This document shows, piece by piece, positions 8,985-18,791 of a stretch of 64,000 nucleotides of DNA. The stretch is taken from NCBI RefSeq assembly GCF_900116195.1, contig NZ_FOZW01000012.1, forward strand, positions 124,001-188,000. The letters are read 5' to 3'. The first letter of the stretch is position 1. Each line of letters opens with the position of its first letter. The translations under genes were made by a program, and so were the position numbers. Source of the DNA: Alloyangia pacifica (lineage in GTDB: Bacteria > Pseudomonadota > Alphaproteobacteria > Rhodobacterales > Rhodobacteraceae). The notes under the pieces are model-generated. The model was not told where the DNA came from and made no database searches. It saw nothing but the letters and a program-made list of their open reading frames with translations.

Positions 8985-9749
8985 TCAGGGAAAGACCAGG
9001 TAACCGCCGCGCCCGCCGTCGAGGGTGAAGCTGGCGCTGCTGCCGGTGCCTTCCTCGGGCGTGGCGAAGAGCGCGTTGCCCTGCGCCCCGTCGGTGCAGG
9101 CCAGTGCCGAGCCCATGCTCGGGAAGAGCGCGGGCGGCCCGTCGAGCTGGCCGAGGCAGGTGACACGGGTCTCTGGCAGGGTCAGCAGCAGGACGTAGTT
9201 CTCGCCGTCCGAGCTGAGCACCTGCGCCAGAGCGGTGCCACCGCCGTTCATCTCGCCCACGCCCTGCAGCGCCTGTCCGGGCGCGGTGAGCGGGGTCGTC
9301 GCGGGGGCGCGCTCGACCATGGGTGGCTGCGCAACGCGGGCGGCGGAGGCGGGCGGCGCGCTGACCACCGGCGCACCGGGCGAGTTGCGGATCTGCTTGG
9401 TGCGGGCGGGGCTGTCGCGCTCGATGGTCATGACCGGCTCGCGCACCGACCCGTCGGCTCCGGGTATGCGGCTACCGAGATCTATGGACAGGCCCAACCC
9501 TCCCAGCCCGCCGTAGCCGCCGCCCCAGTCGTCAGGCCAGTCGCCAGCCCAGTCGCCGTTGCCGCCCCAACCGCCACCCCAGCCGGGCCGGTGCGGGCGG
9601 TCGGGACGTGAGGGCCAGCCGGGACGGTCTGGCCAGCGGAAGAACGGCCGGTCGCGGTCGGGCCTGTCGAGATCGACCACCGTGCCCTGCGCCCAGAGCG
9701 GTGTGGCAAGGCTGATGAGCAGCGGGACGAAACGGGCGATCCTGAACAT
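8985..9749 (-). CDS. Secreted hypothetical protein with Trp/Asp/Arg/Gly-rich low-complexity region
   Basis: A 254-residue protein with a Sec signal peptide (MFRIARFVPLLISLATPLWA) from the ATG at 9749; another in-frame ATG lies 45 bases upstream. The mature N terminus is a biased run of RPDR, RPGW and GGWGG units (about residues 28-80), then a glycine-rich segment. The C-terminal half (from about 165) looks folded: ALAQVLSSDGENYVLLLTLP, two Cys (VTCLG and ALACTDG) that could form a disulfide, and GGRGGYLVFP at the end. No known domain recognised. It is convergent with the esterase, stops only 10 bp apart. Confidence 0.55.
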   Translation of the reverse strand: MFRIARFVPLLISLATPLWAQGTVVDLDRPDRDRPFFRWPDRPGWPSRPDRPHRPGWGGGWGGNGDWAGDWPDDWGGGYGGLGGLGLSIDLGSRIPGADGSVREPVMTIERDSPARTKQIRNSPGAPVVSAPPASAARVAQPPMVERAPATTPLTAPGQALQGVGEMNGGGTALAQVLSSDGENYVLLLTLPETRVTCLGQLDGPPALFPSMGSALACTDGAQGNALFATPEEGTGSSASFTLDGGRGGYLVFP

Positions 9750-9870
9750 CGGGGCGAGCTCCGGGTGGAAAAAGTGTCGGTCCCAGAATGACATGCGAGT
9801 CGCGGTCCGGGCGCAAGCCCGAACTTCGCGGGGCAAACCGGCATAAGTGTGGCGCCGCGCGGATGTGACC

Positions 9871-9898
9871 GGCCCGGCGCGTCCCCGCACGCCGGGCC
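9871..9898 (-). terminator. GC hairpin after xylA
   Basis: GGCCCGGCG (9871-9879) and CGCCGGGCC (9890-9898) form a perfect 9-bp stem with a 10-nt loop, starting 8 bases beyond the xylA stop codon. No T run follows on the minus strand, so it may act as an mRNA 3'-end stabiliser as much as a terminator. Confidence 0.5.
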
Positions 9899-9906
9899 CA
9901 GGAGCG

Positions 9907-11205
9907 TCAGACGTAGCGGTTCCAGAGGTTCTCGAGCCGTTCCTGCCGCCCGGAGCGCGGTTCGGGATTGATCCCCTCGTCCCGCACCCGCGCCTCGATG
10001 CTCGCAAGATCGGACGTCAGCAGCGCCTTGCTCTCGGGCCTGTCCCAACCGGCGTAGCGCTCGGCGCGCAGCGTCTCCAGCGTGCCGTCCTCGAGCAGCT
10101 TTGCCGCTGCCTTCAGCCCGCGTGCGCAGACATCCATCGCCCCGGCGTGGCCAAGGATCAGGTCCTCCGGATCGAGCGACTGGCGGCGCAGCTTGCTGTC
10201 GAAATTGGTGCCGCCGGTGGTGAAGCCGCCCGCCTTCAGCACCTCGTAATAGGCGCGGGCGACCTCTGGCACGCTGTCGGGGAATTGGTCGGTGTCCCAG
10301 CCGGACTGGTAGTCGTTGCGGTTCATGTCGATCGAGCCCAGCAGCCCCAGCGAGGCGGCCAGCGCCAGCTCGTGCTCGAAACTGTGCCCGGCGAGGATGG
10401 CGTGGCCCTGCTCGATGTTGAGCTTCACCTCATTCTCCAGCCCGAAACGCTTGAGGAAGCCGTAGACCGTGGCGACGTCGTAGTCGTACTGGTGCTTCGA
10501 CGGCTCCTGCGGCTTCGGCTCGATCAGGATGGTGCCCGGAAAGCCGATCTTGTGCTTGTAGTCGACTACCATGGACAGGAAGGCTCCGGCCTGCTCGGCT
10601 TCGCGCTTGAGGTCGGTGTTGAGCAAGGTCTCGTAGCCCTCGCGCCCGCCCCAGAGCACGTAGTTCGCGCCGCCCAAGCGGTGGGTGGCATCCATGCAGG
10701 TCTTCACCGTCGCGGCGGACCAGGCAAAGACCTCGGGATCGGGGTTGGTGGCCGCGCCGGACATGAAACGGCGGTGGGTGAAGAGGTTCGCCGTGCCCCA
10801 GAGCAGGCGGGTCTGGGAACCCTCCATCTTCTGGCCGAAGTAGTCGACGATTTCCTCGAGATTGCGCGTGGTCTCGGCGAAGCTTGTTCCCTCAGGCCTT
10901 ACGTCCGCATCGTGGAAGCAGAAGAAGGGCACGTTCAGCAGGTCGAACATCTCGAAGGCCACGTCTGCCTTCAGTTTCGCTTTCTCCATTTCCGAGCCGA
11001 ACCAAGGTCGGTCGAAGGTGCGTCCGCCGAAGGGGTCGCCGCCTTCCCATGCAAAGCTGTGCCAGTAGGCGACGGCAAAGCGCAGGTGGTCCTCCAGCCG
11101 CTTGCCCATGACGATCTCGTCGGGGTTGTAGTGGCGGAAGGCGAACTCGCTGTCCCCGTCCGGCTGGTAGGTGAGTTTCGGGATGTCTCCGAAAAAGCCC
11201 GTCAT
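9907..11205 (-). CDS. xylA: Xylose isomerase
   Basis: A 432-residue class II xylose isomerase, converting D-xylose to D-xylulose in the cytoplasm. Visible are [13 protein letters not shown] (catalytic His/Asp), the signature [15 protein letters not shown], the metal-ligand segments [10 protein letters not shown] and [17 protein letters not shown], and [20 protein letters not shown]. The start has a GAGG Shine-Dalgarno. It is the last gene of the minus-strand xylF-xylH-xylG-xylA unit, 40 bp after xylG. No xylulokinase gene is adjacent; it must be elsewhere. Expression is expected to be controlled by the divergent ROK repressor at 14601. Confidence 0.97.
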   Translation of the reverse strand: MTGFFGDIPKLTYQPDGDSEFAFRHYNPDEIVMGKRLEDHLRFAVAYWHSFAWEGGDPFGGRTFDRPWFGSEMEKAKLKADVAFEMFDLLNVPFFCFHDADVRPEGTSFAETTRNLEEIVDYFGQKMEGSQTRLLWGTANLFTHRRFMSGAATNPDPEVFAWSAATVKTCMDATHRLGGANYVLWGGREGYETLLNTDLKREAEQAGAFLSMVVDYKHKIGFPGTILIEPKPQEPSKHQYDYDVATVYGFLKRFGLENEVKLNIEQGHAILAGHSFEHELALAASLGLLGSIDMNRNDYQSGWDTDQFPDSVPEVARAYYEVLKAGGFTTGGTNFDSKLRRQSLDPEDLILGHAGAMDVCARGLKAAAKLLEDGTLETLRAERYAGWDRPESKALLTSDLASIEARVRDEGINPEPRSGRQERLENLWNRYV

Positions 11206-11245
11206 GAGTGCCTCTTGATATGCTGGGGTGTCCGCGATGCGCGGG

Positions 11246-12001
11246 TCAGTGATGCGGGTGCTTGCCGAGGATGATCATCCCGAGGATGTCCTCGTCGGTG
11301 ACCTCCTTCACGTTGACCGTGCCGACGAGCTGGCCGTTCTTCATCACCGAGGCGCGGTCGCAGAGTTTCATCACGTTGTGGATGTCGTGCTCGATGAGGA
11401 AGATCCCGATGCCCTGCGCCTTCAGCTGCTCGATCAGCTCGGCGACCATCTGCGTCTCCTGCGGGCCGAGCGCGGCAGTGGGCTCGTCCATGATCAGGAT
11501 CCGGGCGTTGAAATAGACCGCCCGCGCGATGGCCACCGACTGCCGCTGCCCGCCCGAGAGCGCCTTCACCGGGTCCTGGAACTTGCGGAAGTTGGGGTTG
11601 AGCCGGCCCATGATCTTGCGAGTCTCGGCCTCCATCTGCGCATCGTCCACCAGCCCCGTGGGCGAGACCAGCTCGCGCCCCAGAAAGAGGTTCGAGGCGG
11701 CGTCGAGATTGTCCGCCAGCGCCAGCGTCTGGTAGATCGTCTCGATGTTGTAGCGTCGCGCGTCGCGCGGGTTGTTGATCTCGACCTTCTCGCCGTCGAT
11801 GAGGATCTCGCCGCTGTCCATGCGGTAGGCGCCAGACAGGCACTTGATCAGCGTCGACTTGCCCGCGCCGTTGTGGCCGAGCAGGCCAACCACCTCGCCG
11901 GGGTAGAGGTCGACCGTGACGTGGTCGACCGCCTTGATGCCGCCGAACGAGACCGAGACGTCGCGCATCTCGACCAGCGGGGCTCCGGTTCTGTCAGCCA
12001 T
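11246..12001 (-). CDS. xylG: Xylose ABC transporter ATP-binding protein (single-domain type)
   Basis: A 251-residue ATPase with Walker A GHNGAGKS, signature LSGGQRQ, Walker B ILIMDEP and the H-loop LIEHD. The ATG at 12001 overlaps the xylH stop in a TGATG arrangement, which favours it over a GTG one codon upstream. Only one nucleotide-binding domain is present (about 250 residues), as in FrcA-like rhizobial transporters, whereas enterobacterial XylG has two tandem domains in about 500 residues. It presumably energises XylH as a homodimer. Pentose specificity is inferred from its place beside xylA and xylF. Confidence 0.9.
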   Translation of the reverse strand: MADRTGAPLVEMRDVSVSFGGIKAVDHVTVDLYPGEVVGLLGHNGAGKSTLIKCLSGAYRMDSGEILIDGEKVEINNPRDARRYNIETIYQTLALADNLDAASNLFLGRELVSPTGLVDDAQMEAETRKIMGRLNPNFRKFQDPVKALSGGQRQSVAIARAVYFNARILIMDEPTAALGPQETQMVAELIEQLKAQGIGIFLIEHDIHNVMKLCDRASVMKNGQLVGTVNVKEVTDEDILGMIILGKHPHH

Positions 12002-13293
12002 CACGCGTCTCCCGTGCGTTTGCGGTAGAGGATGTCGATGAGCACGGCGAGCACCAGAACGACGCCCACGACGATGTTCTGGAACGGCGCGTCGACGCCG
12101 ACCATGGCCATGCCCGATTGCAGCGACTGCATGATCAGCGCGCCGAGGATGGCGCCGTAGATCGTGCCGATGCCGCCCGCCAGCGCGGTGCCGCCGATCA
12201 CCGCCGCAGCGATCACCCGCAACTCGTCAAGCGTGCCGATGTCGTTGGAATGGAACGACAGGCGTGCCGAGGCGACCATGCCGGCGAGCGCGCAGAGCAC
12301 GCCCATGATGGCAAAGACCTTCACCGTCAGCAGCCGGGTGTTGATGCCCGACAGCTCGGCCGCCTCGGGATTGCCGCCGGTGGCGAAGATGTAGCGCCCG
12401 AGCCTGGTGCGGAGGGCGACCACGGTCATCACCACGGCCACGGCGATCAGCAGCAGCACAGAGTAGGGGATGCCATAGCCTGCCGTGAAGCCCTCGGGCA
12501 TGGTCTCGCCGCGCGCCTCGAAGGCGCGGCGCAGCACCCGGGACGGCACCTCGTAGGCATTGAGGATGGCGACGAAGCCGAGGATCGCCACCGCCGTGAG
12601 CGCCATGAGCAGCCCTTCGGCCCAGAGCGGCTTGACCGGGAACTCGTGGTTGATCCGCGCCTTGCGGGCCTGGGCGATGGCGGCGCAGGCGACCACCGTG
12701 GCGAGAACGCCGAAGATCCAGCTGCCGGTCACGCCGAGCGTGCCACCGATGCCGCCGAGGGTCTGGAAGCTGTCGTCGAGCGGGCCTATGGTCTGGCCGC
12801 TGGTCAGGTACCAGGCGACGTTGCGCCAGACCAGAAGCCCGCCCAGCGAGACGATGAAGGCGGGCACCGCGAGATAGCCGACGATCCAGCCCTGGAAGGC
12901 GCCGATGAGACCGCCGGTGACCAGCCCGACGACGATGGCGGCGGGGGCGATCACCGGATTGCCGTAGTCGAGCCCGAGCCCGGGCAGCAGCTGGGTCTGG
13001 GTGATCGCCATCATCGCCGAGCAGGTGGCGAGCAGCGAGCCGACGCTCAGGTCGATGTTGCGGGTGACGATGACGAAGACCATGCCGGTGGCCATGATCG
13101 CCACGCTGACCGTCTGGATCGTCAGGTTGAAGATGTTGCGCGGGGTCAGGAAACGGCCGTCCGTCAGGACGTTGAACACGATGCAGACCAGGATGAACGC
13201 GCCGACCATGCCCAGAAGGCGGGTGTCGAATTCGAGGGTCTTGAAGATGTTCCTGCGGCCGGCCCCTGCGCCGGAGGCGTTCGCCTCTGCCAT
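12001..13293 (-). CDS. xylH: Xylose ABC transporter permease
   Basis: A 430-residue inner-membrane permease of the ribose/xylose (BPD_transp_2) family, with about ten hydrophobic segments, for example [17 protein letters not shown] near residue 30 and the last, [18 protein letters not shown]. Conserved landmarks are [38 protein letters not shown] and [17 protein letters not shown]. It follows xylF after a hairpin-containing 108-bp gap and overlaps xylG by one base. An AGAGG Shine-Dalgarno precedes the ATG. Confidence 0.93.
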   Translation of the reverse strand: MAEANASGAGAGRRNIFKTLEFDTRLLGMVGAFILVCIVFNVLTDGRFLTPRNIFNLTIQTVSVAIMATGMVFVIVTRNIDLSVGSLLATCSAMMAITQTQLLPGLGLDYGNPVIAPAAIVVGLVTGGLIGAFQGWIVGYLAVPAFIVSLGGLLVWRNVAWYLTSGQTIGPLDDSFQTLGGIGGTLGVTGSWIFGVLATVVACAAIAQARKARINHEFPVKPLWAEGLLMALTAVAILGFVAILNAYEVPSRVLRRAFEARGETMPEGFTAGYGIPYSVLLLIAVAVVMTVVALRTRLGRYIFATGGNPEAAELSGINTRLLTVKVFAIMGVLCALAGMVASARLSFHSNDIGTLDELRVIAAAVIGGTALAGGIGTIYGAILGALIMQSLQSGMAMVGVDAPFQNIVVGVVLVLAVLIDILYRKRTGDA

Positions 13294-13344
13294 GGTGACC
13301 TCTGGGGGTTGGATCCGTTGCTTGGAGCGGTGTCTGGGGTGCGC

Positions 13345-13375
13345 TGCCCCCGCCGCGACGTGCAGGGCGGGGGCA
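13345..13375 (-). other. Hairpin between xylF and xylH
   Basis: TGCCCCCGCC (13345-13354) pairs with GGCGGGGGCA (13366-13375), a perfect 10-bp stem with an 11-nt loop, 26 bases after the xylF stop. There is no T run, so it probably limits read-through or protects the xylF 3' end, giving more binding protein than permease. The same arrangement is seen after the two other solute-binding genes at 22538 and 29160. Confidence 0.6.
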
Positions 13376-13401
13376 ATTCCGTCAGCCTCAGGCTGCCGGG
13401 A

Positions 13402-14421
13402 TCAGTTGCAGGGGGCCGGGCCGTCCGTGACGCCCTGGCACAGTGCGTCCTTGCCGATCCAGCCAGCGTCGACCACGGTGCTCAGGTTGTCCTTGGTGAT
13501 CGGCACCGGCTCGAGGAACTTCGCCCAGAGCGTCGTGCCTGCCGGAGAGGTCCATTCTGCCGCGCCGTCGATGTCGCTGGCCATCGTGTCGGCGGCCAGT
13601 TCTACGGCGATCTCGCCCGCCGCCTTGCCCAGCTCGCGCGCGTCCTTCCAGACCGAGACCGTCTGCGTGCCGCGCGCCACGCGGTTCAGCGCGGCATGGT
13701 CGCCGTCCTGTCCCGATACGGGGATACCGTCGAGCCCCTGCGCGGTCAGTGCCGCCACGGCGCCGCCGGCGGTGCCGTCGTTCGAGGCGACCACCGCGTC
13801 AACAGCATTGTCATTGGCGGTCAGGATCTGTTCCATGTTGCGCTGTGCGTTGGCAGGCAGCCAGCCATCCGTATAGGCCTCGCCGACAATGGTGATCGCG
13901 CCGCTGTCGATCGCCGCCTGCAGCACCTCCTGCTGGCCGCCGCGCAGGAAGTCTGCGTTGGGATCGGTGGGTGAGCCCTTGATCATCACGTAGTTGCCTT
14001 CGGGGGCCGCCTCGAGCACAGCGCGGGCCTGCATCCGGCCAACCTCGACGTTGTCGAAGGTCAGGTAGAAGGCGCGGCTGTCCTCGATCAGCCGGTCATA
14101 GGCGATCACGGGCACGCCCTCGTTGGCGGCGGCCTCGACGGCGGGGATGATGGCCTGGGTGTCTTGCGCGAGAATGATCAGCGCGTCCACGCCCTGCGCC
14201 ATCAGCGACTCGACGTCCGATAGCTGCTTCGAGGACGAGGATTGCGCGTCGGCCGAGATGTAAGTCGCGCCCGCCGCCTCCAGCGCAGACTTGATCGCCG
14301 CCTCGTCGGTTTTCCAGCGCTCCTCCTGGAAGTTGGACCAGGACACGCCGACGGTCTGGGCGGATGCCGTTACGGCAAGCCCGAGTGTGATGGCCGCAGA
14401 GGCCAGCAAAGTCTTGTACAT
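13402..14421 (-). CDS. xylF: Xylose-binding periplasmic protein
   Basis: A 339-residue solute-binding protein with a Sec signal peptide ([20 protein letters not shown], cleavage after ASA). It belongs to the type I periplasmic sugar-binding fold: [38 protein letters not shown] and [13 protein letters not shown]. These residues match XylF-type proteins rather than generic ribose-binding ones (VIAYDRLI, and [18 protein letters not shown] in the hinge region). A strong GGGAGG Shine-Dalgarno precedes the ATG. First gene of the xyl operon, expected to be induced by xylose through the ROK regulator. Confidence 0.93.
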   Translation of the reverse strand: MYKTLLASAAITLGLAVTASAQTVGVSWSNFQEERWKTDEAAIKSALEAAGATYISADAQSSSSKQLSDVESLMAQGVDALIILAQDTQAIIPAVEAAANEGVPVIAYDRLIEDSRAFYLTFDNVEVGRMQARAVLEAAPEGNYVMIKGSPTDPNADFLRGGQQEVLQAAIDSGAITIVGEAYTDGWLPANAQRNMEQILTANDNAVDAVVASNDGTAGGAVAALTAQGLDGIPVSGQDGDHAALNRVARGTQTVSVWKDARELGKAAGEIAVELAADTMASDIDGAAEWTSPAGTTLWAKFLEPVPITKDNLSTVVDAGWIGKDALCQGVTDGPAPCN

Positions 14422-14485
14422 GTTTTCCTCCCTAGGTGCCCCGGTGGGGCTGCGCCGTTCTCCCTCGACGCAGCGTCAGCCTGAG

Positions 14486-14600
14486 CCTCTTAAATTCAGT
14501 TGTCAAAGTAAATTTGGCCGCGCATAGTGCTGTGCAGAGCAAAATTTGGTCGATATGCGCCGATAGATGCCGTTTGGGTGACCGGTCTGCGAATTTTAAG
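14486..14600. promoter_or_regulatory. Divergent xylF / ROK-regulator control region with imperfect operator palindrome
   Basis: The gap is locally AT-rich. At 14492-14515 an imperfect palindrome reads AAATTCAGTTGT / CAAAGTAAATTT (8 of 12 positions symmetrical). It overlaps a minus-strand TTGACA (14501-14506) suitable as the -35 of the xylF promoter. AATT-rich segments recur near 14590-14620. ROK repressors bind such AT-rich palindromes, so autoregulation and xylose-responsive repression of xylF are likely. Site assignment is inference. Confidence 0.5.
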
Positions 14601-15902
14601 ATGAATTTTGTTCGCGACTTAAATGAATTCTGGGCGCACGAAGGTATGAATGACGACGCGGAACTCCTTGGCTGCGGCCCCCTTCTTCAGTCCGCGGACT
14701 CGGCGCAGCGCCCGCTGCGCCAGCAGGTCTTCGAGCACGTGCGGGCGCTCGGCCGCGTACCGCGGGTGCAGGTTGCCAAGGACCTGCGGGTTAGCCCGGC
14801 TTCTGTCACCACGATCACCTCTGAGTTGATCGAGACGGGTTTCCTCGAAGAAGTGCAGGCGCCGCGACCGGGCGAGACCAGCCGGGGCCGCCCTGCCGTC
14901 GCGCTGCAAGTACGTCCGGGGGTGCACCATGTCATGGGGGTGAAGCTCTCGGACATCCATCACACGGCCGTTCTGGCCGATCTTTCAGGCCAGGTGATCG
15001 CCACCGCCGCGATGCCGCGCACGCCCGGGCAGCTGTCGGTCGACATGGTGGCCGAGGTGACCGGGGCGCTGATGCGCCAACTTTGTGCCGAGGCGGGGGT
15101 GGAGGCGGCATCGCTGCGCGCGCTCGGCCTTGGCGTGCCGGGCTTTGTCGATACCGACAGCGGCCTGGTGCGCTGGTCGCCGATCCTCGACATGCGCGAC
15201 AGCGACCTCAGCACCGCGCTGGCGCAGCACTTCGATCTGCCCGTGCATATCGACAATGACGCGAACCTCGTCACGTTGGCCGAGCTCTGGTTCGGGGCCG
15301 GGCGGAGCCTGTCGAACTTTGCGGTGGTGACCATCGAGCACGGGGTCGGCATGGGGTTCGTCATGAACCACCGGCTCTACCGTGGCGCGCATGGCATGGG
15401 GATGGAACTGGGGCACATGAAGGTGCATCTCGACGGCGCGCTCTGCCGCTGCGGCCAGCGCGGCTGCCTCGAGGCCTATGTCGCCGATTACGCGCTGGTG
15501 CGCGAGGCGCGCACGGCGCTGAACCTGCCTGATCTCGAAACCCGCTCGGTGCGGGCGTTGCTGGAGAGCCTGTTCAGTCAGGCGCGGGCGGGTAACCCGG
15601 CGGCGCATTCGATCTTCCGCCGCGCCGGGCGCTACCTGTCGCTGGCGCTAGCCAATGTGACCAACCTCTTCGATCCGCAGCTGATCATCCTGTCGGGGGA
15701 GCGGATGCGCTACGACTACCTCTACGCCGGCGATACGCTGGCCGAGATGAAGTCGATGATGATCGAGACCGGGCGCGCGGCGCCGAAGGTCGAGATCCAC
15801 GCCTGGGGCGACATGGTGTGGGCGCGGGGCGCGGCGGCGCTGGCGCTGGAGACGCTGACCGAACAGATGCTCGGCGCGAGCCGCGAGATGGCGGCGCAAT
15901 GA
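14601..15902 (+). CDS. xylR: ROK-family transcriptional regulator (probable xylose repressor)
   Basis: A 433-residue ROK protein. The N-terminal winged helix-turn-helix is at about residues 33-90 (RPLRQQVFEHVRALGRVPR to ITSELIETGFLEE). The sugar-kinase-like ROK domain follows with LGLGVPGFVDTDSGLVRWSP, IDNDANLVTLAELWFGAG, and the Cys-rich zinc motif CRCGQRGCLEAYV with the upstream ELGHMKVH. Two starts are plausible, 14601 and 14646; neither has a well-spaced Shine-Dalgarno, and AATT-rich sequence near 14601 would suit an operator, so 14646 is possible. Divergence from xylF makes it the likely xylose-responsive repressor. The ATGA overlap with the next gene suggests coupling. Confidence 0.85.
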   Translation: MNFVRDLNEFWAHEGMNDDAELLGCGPLLQSADSAQRPLRQQVFEHVRALGRVPRVQVAKDLRVSPASVTTITSELIETGFLEEVQAPRPGETSRGRPAVALQVRPGVHHVMGVKLSDIHHTAVLADLSGQVIATAAMPRTPGQLSVDMVAEVTGALMRQLCAEAGVEAASLRALGLGVPGFVDTDSGLVRWSPILDMRDSDLSTALAQHFDLPVHIDNDANLVTLAELWFGAGRSLSNFAVVTIEHGVGMGFVMNHRLYRGAHGMGMELGHMKVHLDGALCRCGQRGCLEAYVADYALVREARTALNLPDLETRSVRALLESLFSQARAGNPAAHSIFRRAGRYLSLALANVTNLFDPQLIILSGERMRYDYLYAGDTLAEMKSMMIETGRAAPKVEIHAWGDMVWARGAAALALETLTEQMLGASREMAAQ

Positions 15903-17395
15903 TCCGGGCGGCGCTCTGTTTCGCGCTTGTTCCGTCGCTGGCGTCGGCGGAGCCAAGGTTCGAGGATGACAGCGCGGGTCTTCCGCTTCAGCACGTCTAT
16001 TCCGGTGGCTGGGAGCATTTCGTCGGCGGGGGTGTCGCGGCCTTCGACTGCAACGGCGACGACCTGCCCGAGCTCTTCGCCGCCGGGGGCACCGCCCCGG
16101 CCCGGCTTTTGGTCAACCGCTCAGACAAGGGCGGGGGACTGCGCTTCGAGGCGGGGGAGGTGGCCGAGATCACCGGTGTCACCGGGGCCTATCCGCTCGA
16201 CCTGGACAGTGACGGGCATCTCGATCTTTTCGTACTGCGGGTCGGGCCGAATGTCGTGCTGCGCGGCCTCGGCGAGTGCCGCTTCGAGGAGGCGACCGAG
16301 GCGTGGCATCTGCCGCAGCGCGATGCCTGGACCACGGCTTTCGCCGCCACCTGGGAAGCGGGTCAGGGCTGGCCCACCGTCTTCACCGGAAATTACGTTG
16401 ATCGGTCCGACCCTGAGGGCCCCTTCGAGGCCTGCGATGGCAGCGAGCTGATCCGCCCCGGCGCGCAGGGTTTCGGACTGGTGGAAAGCATCAAGCCCGG
16501 CTGGTGCACCCTCTCGGCGTTGATCTCCGATTGGCAGCGCAGCGGCACGCCAGAGCTGCGGCTGTCGAACGACCGGCACTACTACGTGAAGGGCGGCTAC
16601 GAGCAGATGTTCCGGCTTGCGACGCTTGAGGAGCGGACGGACTGGACGAAGGTCTCGCTCTGGGGCATGGGCATCGCCTCGCGCGATCTCACCGGCGACG
16701 GGCTGCCCGAAGTGATGATGACCTCGATGGGCGACCAGCTGCTGCAGTTCAACCGCGGCGGGGGCTTCGAGGATGCGCCCTATGCGCAGGGCACCACGGC
16801 GCACCGACCCTACACCGGGGGCGATGGGCGGCCCTCGACCGGCTGGCATGCCGAGTTCGGCGACGTAGACAACGACGGGCGGGCCGATCTCTTCATCTCC
16901 AAGGGCAACGTCGACCAGATGCCGGGCATGGCGATGGACGACCCCAATTCGCTGCTGATGCAGGGGAAGGACGGGCGCTTTGCCGAGGCCGGGCTCGCGG
17001 CGGGGATCGCCAGCCTGCACCGATCGCGCGGCGCGGCGCTGGCCGATCTTAACGGCGACGGTCTGCTTGATCTGGCGGTGGTCAACCGCCGTGCGCCGAT
17101 GGAACTCTGGCGCAACGTGACTGAAGGGACCGGAGCCTGGGTCGGTGTCGCGCCCGCGCAGTCCGGCAGAAATCGCCAGGCGGTGGGGGCCTGGGTCGAA
17201 CTGCGCGGTGCTGCGGGGGAGCAGGCGCAGGAGGTCACCGTGGGCGGCGGTCATGCCGGCGGCAGTGCGCTGCCGCTGCATTTCGGGCTCGGCGCGGGCA
17301 CGGACGCCGAAGTGCGGGTGGTCTGGCCGGACGGCAAGGCTGGCGCCTGGCAGCCGGTGCGCCCCGGCGAGGTGATGCGGATCGAGCGGCGCTAA
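15899..17395 (+). CDS. Secreted FG-GAP/VCBS-repeat protein with ASPIC/UnbV C-terminal domain
   Basis: A 498-residue exported protein with signal peptide MIRAALCFALVPSLASA. The start overlaps the ROK stop codon (ATGA). Calcium-type FG-GAP loops recur: DCNGDDLPELF, DLDSDGHLDLF, DLTGDGLPEVM, DVDNDGRADLF and DLNGDGLLDLAVV, consistent with an integrin-alpha-like beta-propeller. The C terminus (from about residue 420) matches the ASPIC/UnbV domain of CRTAC1-like proteins: RQAVGAWVELRG and LHFGLGAGTDAEVRVVWPDG. Role unknown; such proteins are usually periplasmic or extracellular. It is convergent with a di-haem cytochrome, with 3 bp between stops, and the two families often co-occur. Confidence 0.85.
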   Translation: MIRAALCFALVPSLASAEPRFEDDSAGLPLQHVYSGGWEHFVGGGVAAFDCNGDDLPELFAAGGTAPARLLVNRSDKGGGLRFEAGEVAEITGVTGAYPLDLDSDGHLDLFVLRVGPNVVLRGLGECRFEEATEAWHLPQRDAWTTAFAATWEAGQGWPTVFTGNYVDRSDPEGPFEACDGSELIRPGAQGFGLVESIKPGWCTLSALISDWQRSGTPELRLSNDRHYYVKGGYEQMFRLATLEERTDWTKVSLWGMGIASRDLTGDGLPEVMMTSMGDQLLQFNRGGGFEDAPYAQGTTAHRPYTGGDGRPSTGWHAEFGDVDNDGRADLFISKGNVDQMPGMAMDDPNSLLMQGKDGRFAEAGLAAGIASLHRSRGAALADLNGDGLLDLAVVNRRAPMELWRNVTEGTGAWVGVAPAQSGRNRQAVGAWVELRGAAGEQAQEVTVGGGHAGGSALPLHFGLGAGTDAEVRVVWPDGKAGAWQPVRPGEVMRIERR

Positions 17396-17398
17396 GCC

Positions 17399-18727
17399 TC
17401 AGCGATCGACTGGCAAGCCCGAGGGCACGCTGTCCGGCACGCCAAGCCGCCCCGACAGAGCCACCGGATCGGTTAAGGTGTCGAGAAACGCCATGAGCGC
17501 CGCGATCTCTTCGCCCGTCAGCGTCTTGCCCGGACCCGCCGCCGCCGCCAGCGCCTGCACTTCCTGCGGGGTGTCCATCACCGCCCAGTCGGGCTTTGTT
17601 TCCGGCAACTCGGGCAGGACGACATGGCGGGTGTAACGGCTCAGCCCATCGGCCCGCGCGGCGTGATCGGCGAGAAAGGCGCGCAGGTCGTCATGCCCGC
17701 CCGCGTGGCCCCATGGGCCGGTCTTCGTGACATTGCGCAGCGAGGGTGTGCGGAAGGCAAAGCGGTCCTCCTCGCGCCCGGTCACCCGCATCCGCCCGTC
17801 GTCGCGCGCGTGATGCTCGAAGCGCTCGGCCTTGCCCGGCCCGAGCTGCGGCGCGCCCATGGCGTGGAAATCATGGTCGGTGAGGAACGGCCCCGCGTGA
17901 CACTCCGCGCAGCCCGCGTTTCCGTAAAACAGCGCCGCCCCGTCGGCCGCAGCCCCGCTCAGCGGCGCCTCGCCGCGCAGGGCCGCATCGAACGGGCTCT
18001 CGTCCGACCGCCATTCGAAGGCAACGAAAGCTGCGATGGCGTTGGAGATGTCGGTGAAATGCACCGGCGTGCCGCCCGCCACATGCGGGTAGACCGCCTT
18101 GAACCGCGCGGCATAGTCGGGGATCGCAGCGACCCGCTTCGAGATGATGTCCCAGGCACCGCCCTCGCCGGTGATCCGCCCCGAGCGCACCGCCTTCGAC
18201 ACGTCGCTTTCCGAGTAATGCCCGGCCATCTCGTCGGGCGAGAGCACCGGGAACATGGTCTGCGCCGAGAGCACGCCCGAAAAGCCCCGCTCCATGTCCT
18301 CGGCCATCGGCGTGCGGAGGCCGCCGGGGCGTGACGGGTCGGCCTCGATCCGGCCGTCGTGGAACAGCACGGTGAATTCCTGCGCGCCGAGGTTGAAGAG
18401 CGCGGTGGCGTTGCGCGGGATGCGCTGTTCGGGTGTGTCCTCGGCGGTCACGTGGCGATCCGGCCCGAGCCCGACGCCGCCCTCGCCGAGCCCGAGGCTC
18501 AGCCCGTCCGAGGTGGCAAAGCGCGGGTGGTGGCAGGTGGCGCAGGCGATGTTGCGGTTGCCCGACAGGATGCGATCATAGAACAGCAGCTGACCGAGCG
18601 CGACTTCCGAGGCGTCCGTCTCGACGTAATCAGCATCGCTCACAGTGCGCGGCAGATGCGTGTCCGCCATGGCTGCGGACCCGGTCAGCAAGGTCAGCCC
18701 CACAAGGGCCATGCCCGTCCTGCGCAT
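17399..18727 (-). CDS. Di-haem cytochrome c peroxidase / MauG-family protein
   Basis: A 442-residue periplasmic protein. I choose the ATG at 18727 because GGAGGAG lies 6 bases upstream; the ATG two codons earlier abuts the Shine-Dalgarno. A Sec signal peptide ends near AMA. Two haem-c sites are seen: CATCH (Cys62, Cys65, His66) and CAECH (Cys273, Cys276, His277). Family segments include VALGQLLFYDRILSGNRNIA and the FRTPSLRNVTKTGPWGHAG distal region. It is larger than classical CcpA peroxidases and closer to MauG-like oxidases or peroxidases. Maturation needs the Ccm system, not in this window. Confidence 0.85.
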   Translation of the reverse strand: MRRTGMALVGLTLLTGSAAMADTHLPRTVSDADYVETDASEVALGQLLFYDRILSGNRNIACATCHHPRFATSDGLSLGLGEGGVGLGPDRHVTAEDTPEQRIPRNATALFNLGAQEFTVLFHDGRIEADPSRPGGLRTPMAEDMERGFSGVLSAQTMFPVLSPDEMAGHYSESDVSKAVRSGRITGEGGAWDIISKRVAAIPDYAARFKAVYPHVAGGTPVHFTDISNAIAAFVAFEWRSDESPFDAALRGEAPLSGAAADGAALFYGNAGCAECHAGPFLTDHDFHAMGAPQLGPGKAERFEHHARDDGRMRVTGREEDRFAFRTPSLRNVTKTGPWGHAGGHDDLRAFLADHAARADGLSRYTRHVVLPELPETKPDWAVMDTPQEVQALAAAAGPGKTLTGEEIAALMAFLDTLTDPVALSGRLGVPDSVPSGLPVDR

Positions 18728-18791
18728 CGCCATCTCCTCCCCCTCTGTGGGTCATTGATGGCACGTGGGCGGCGTCTGCGGCAAGCGGTGT

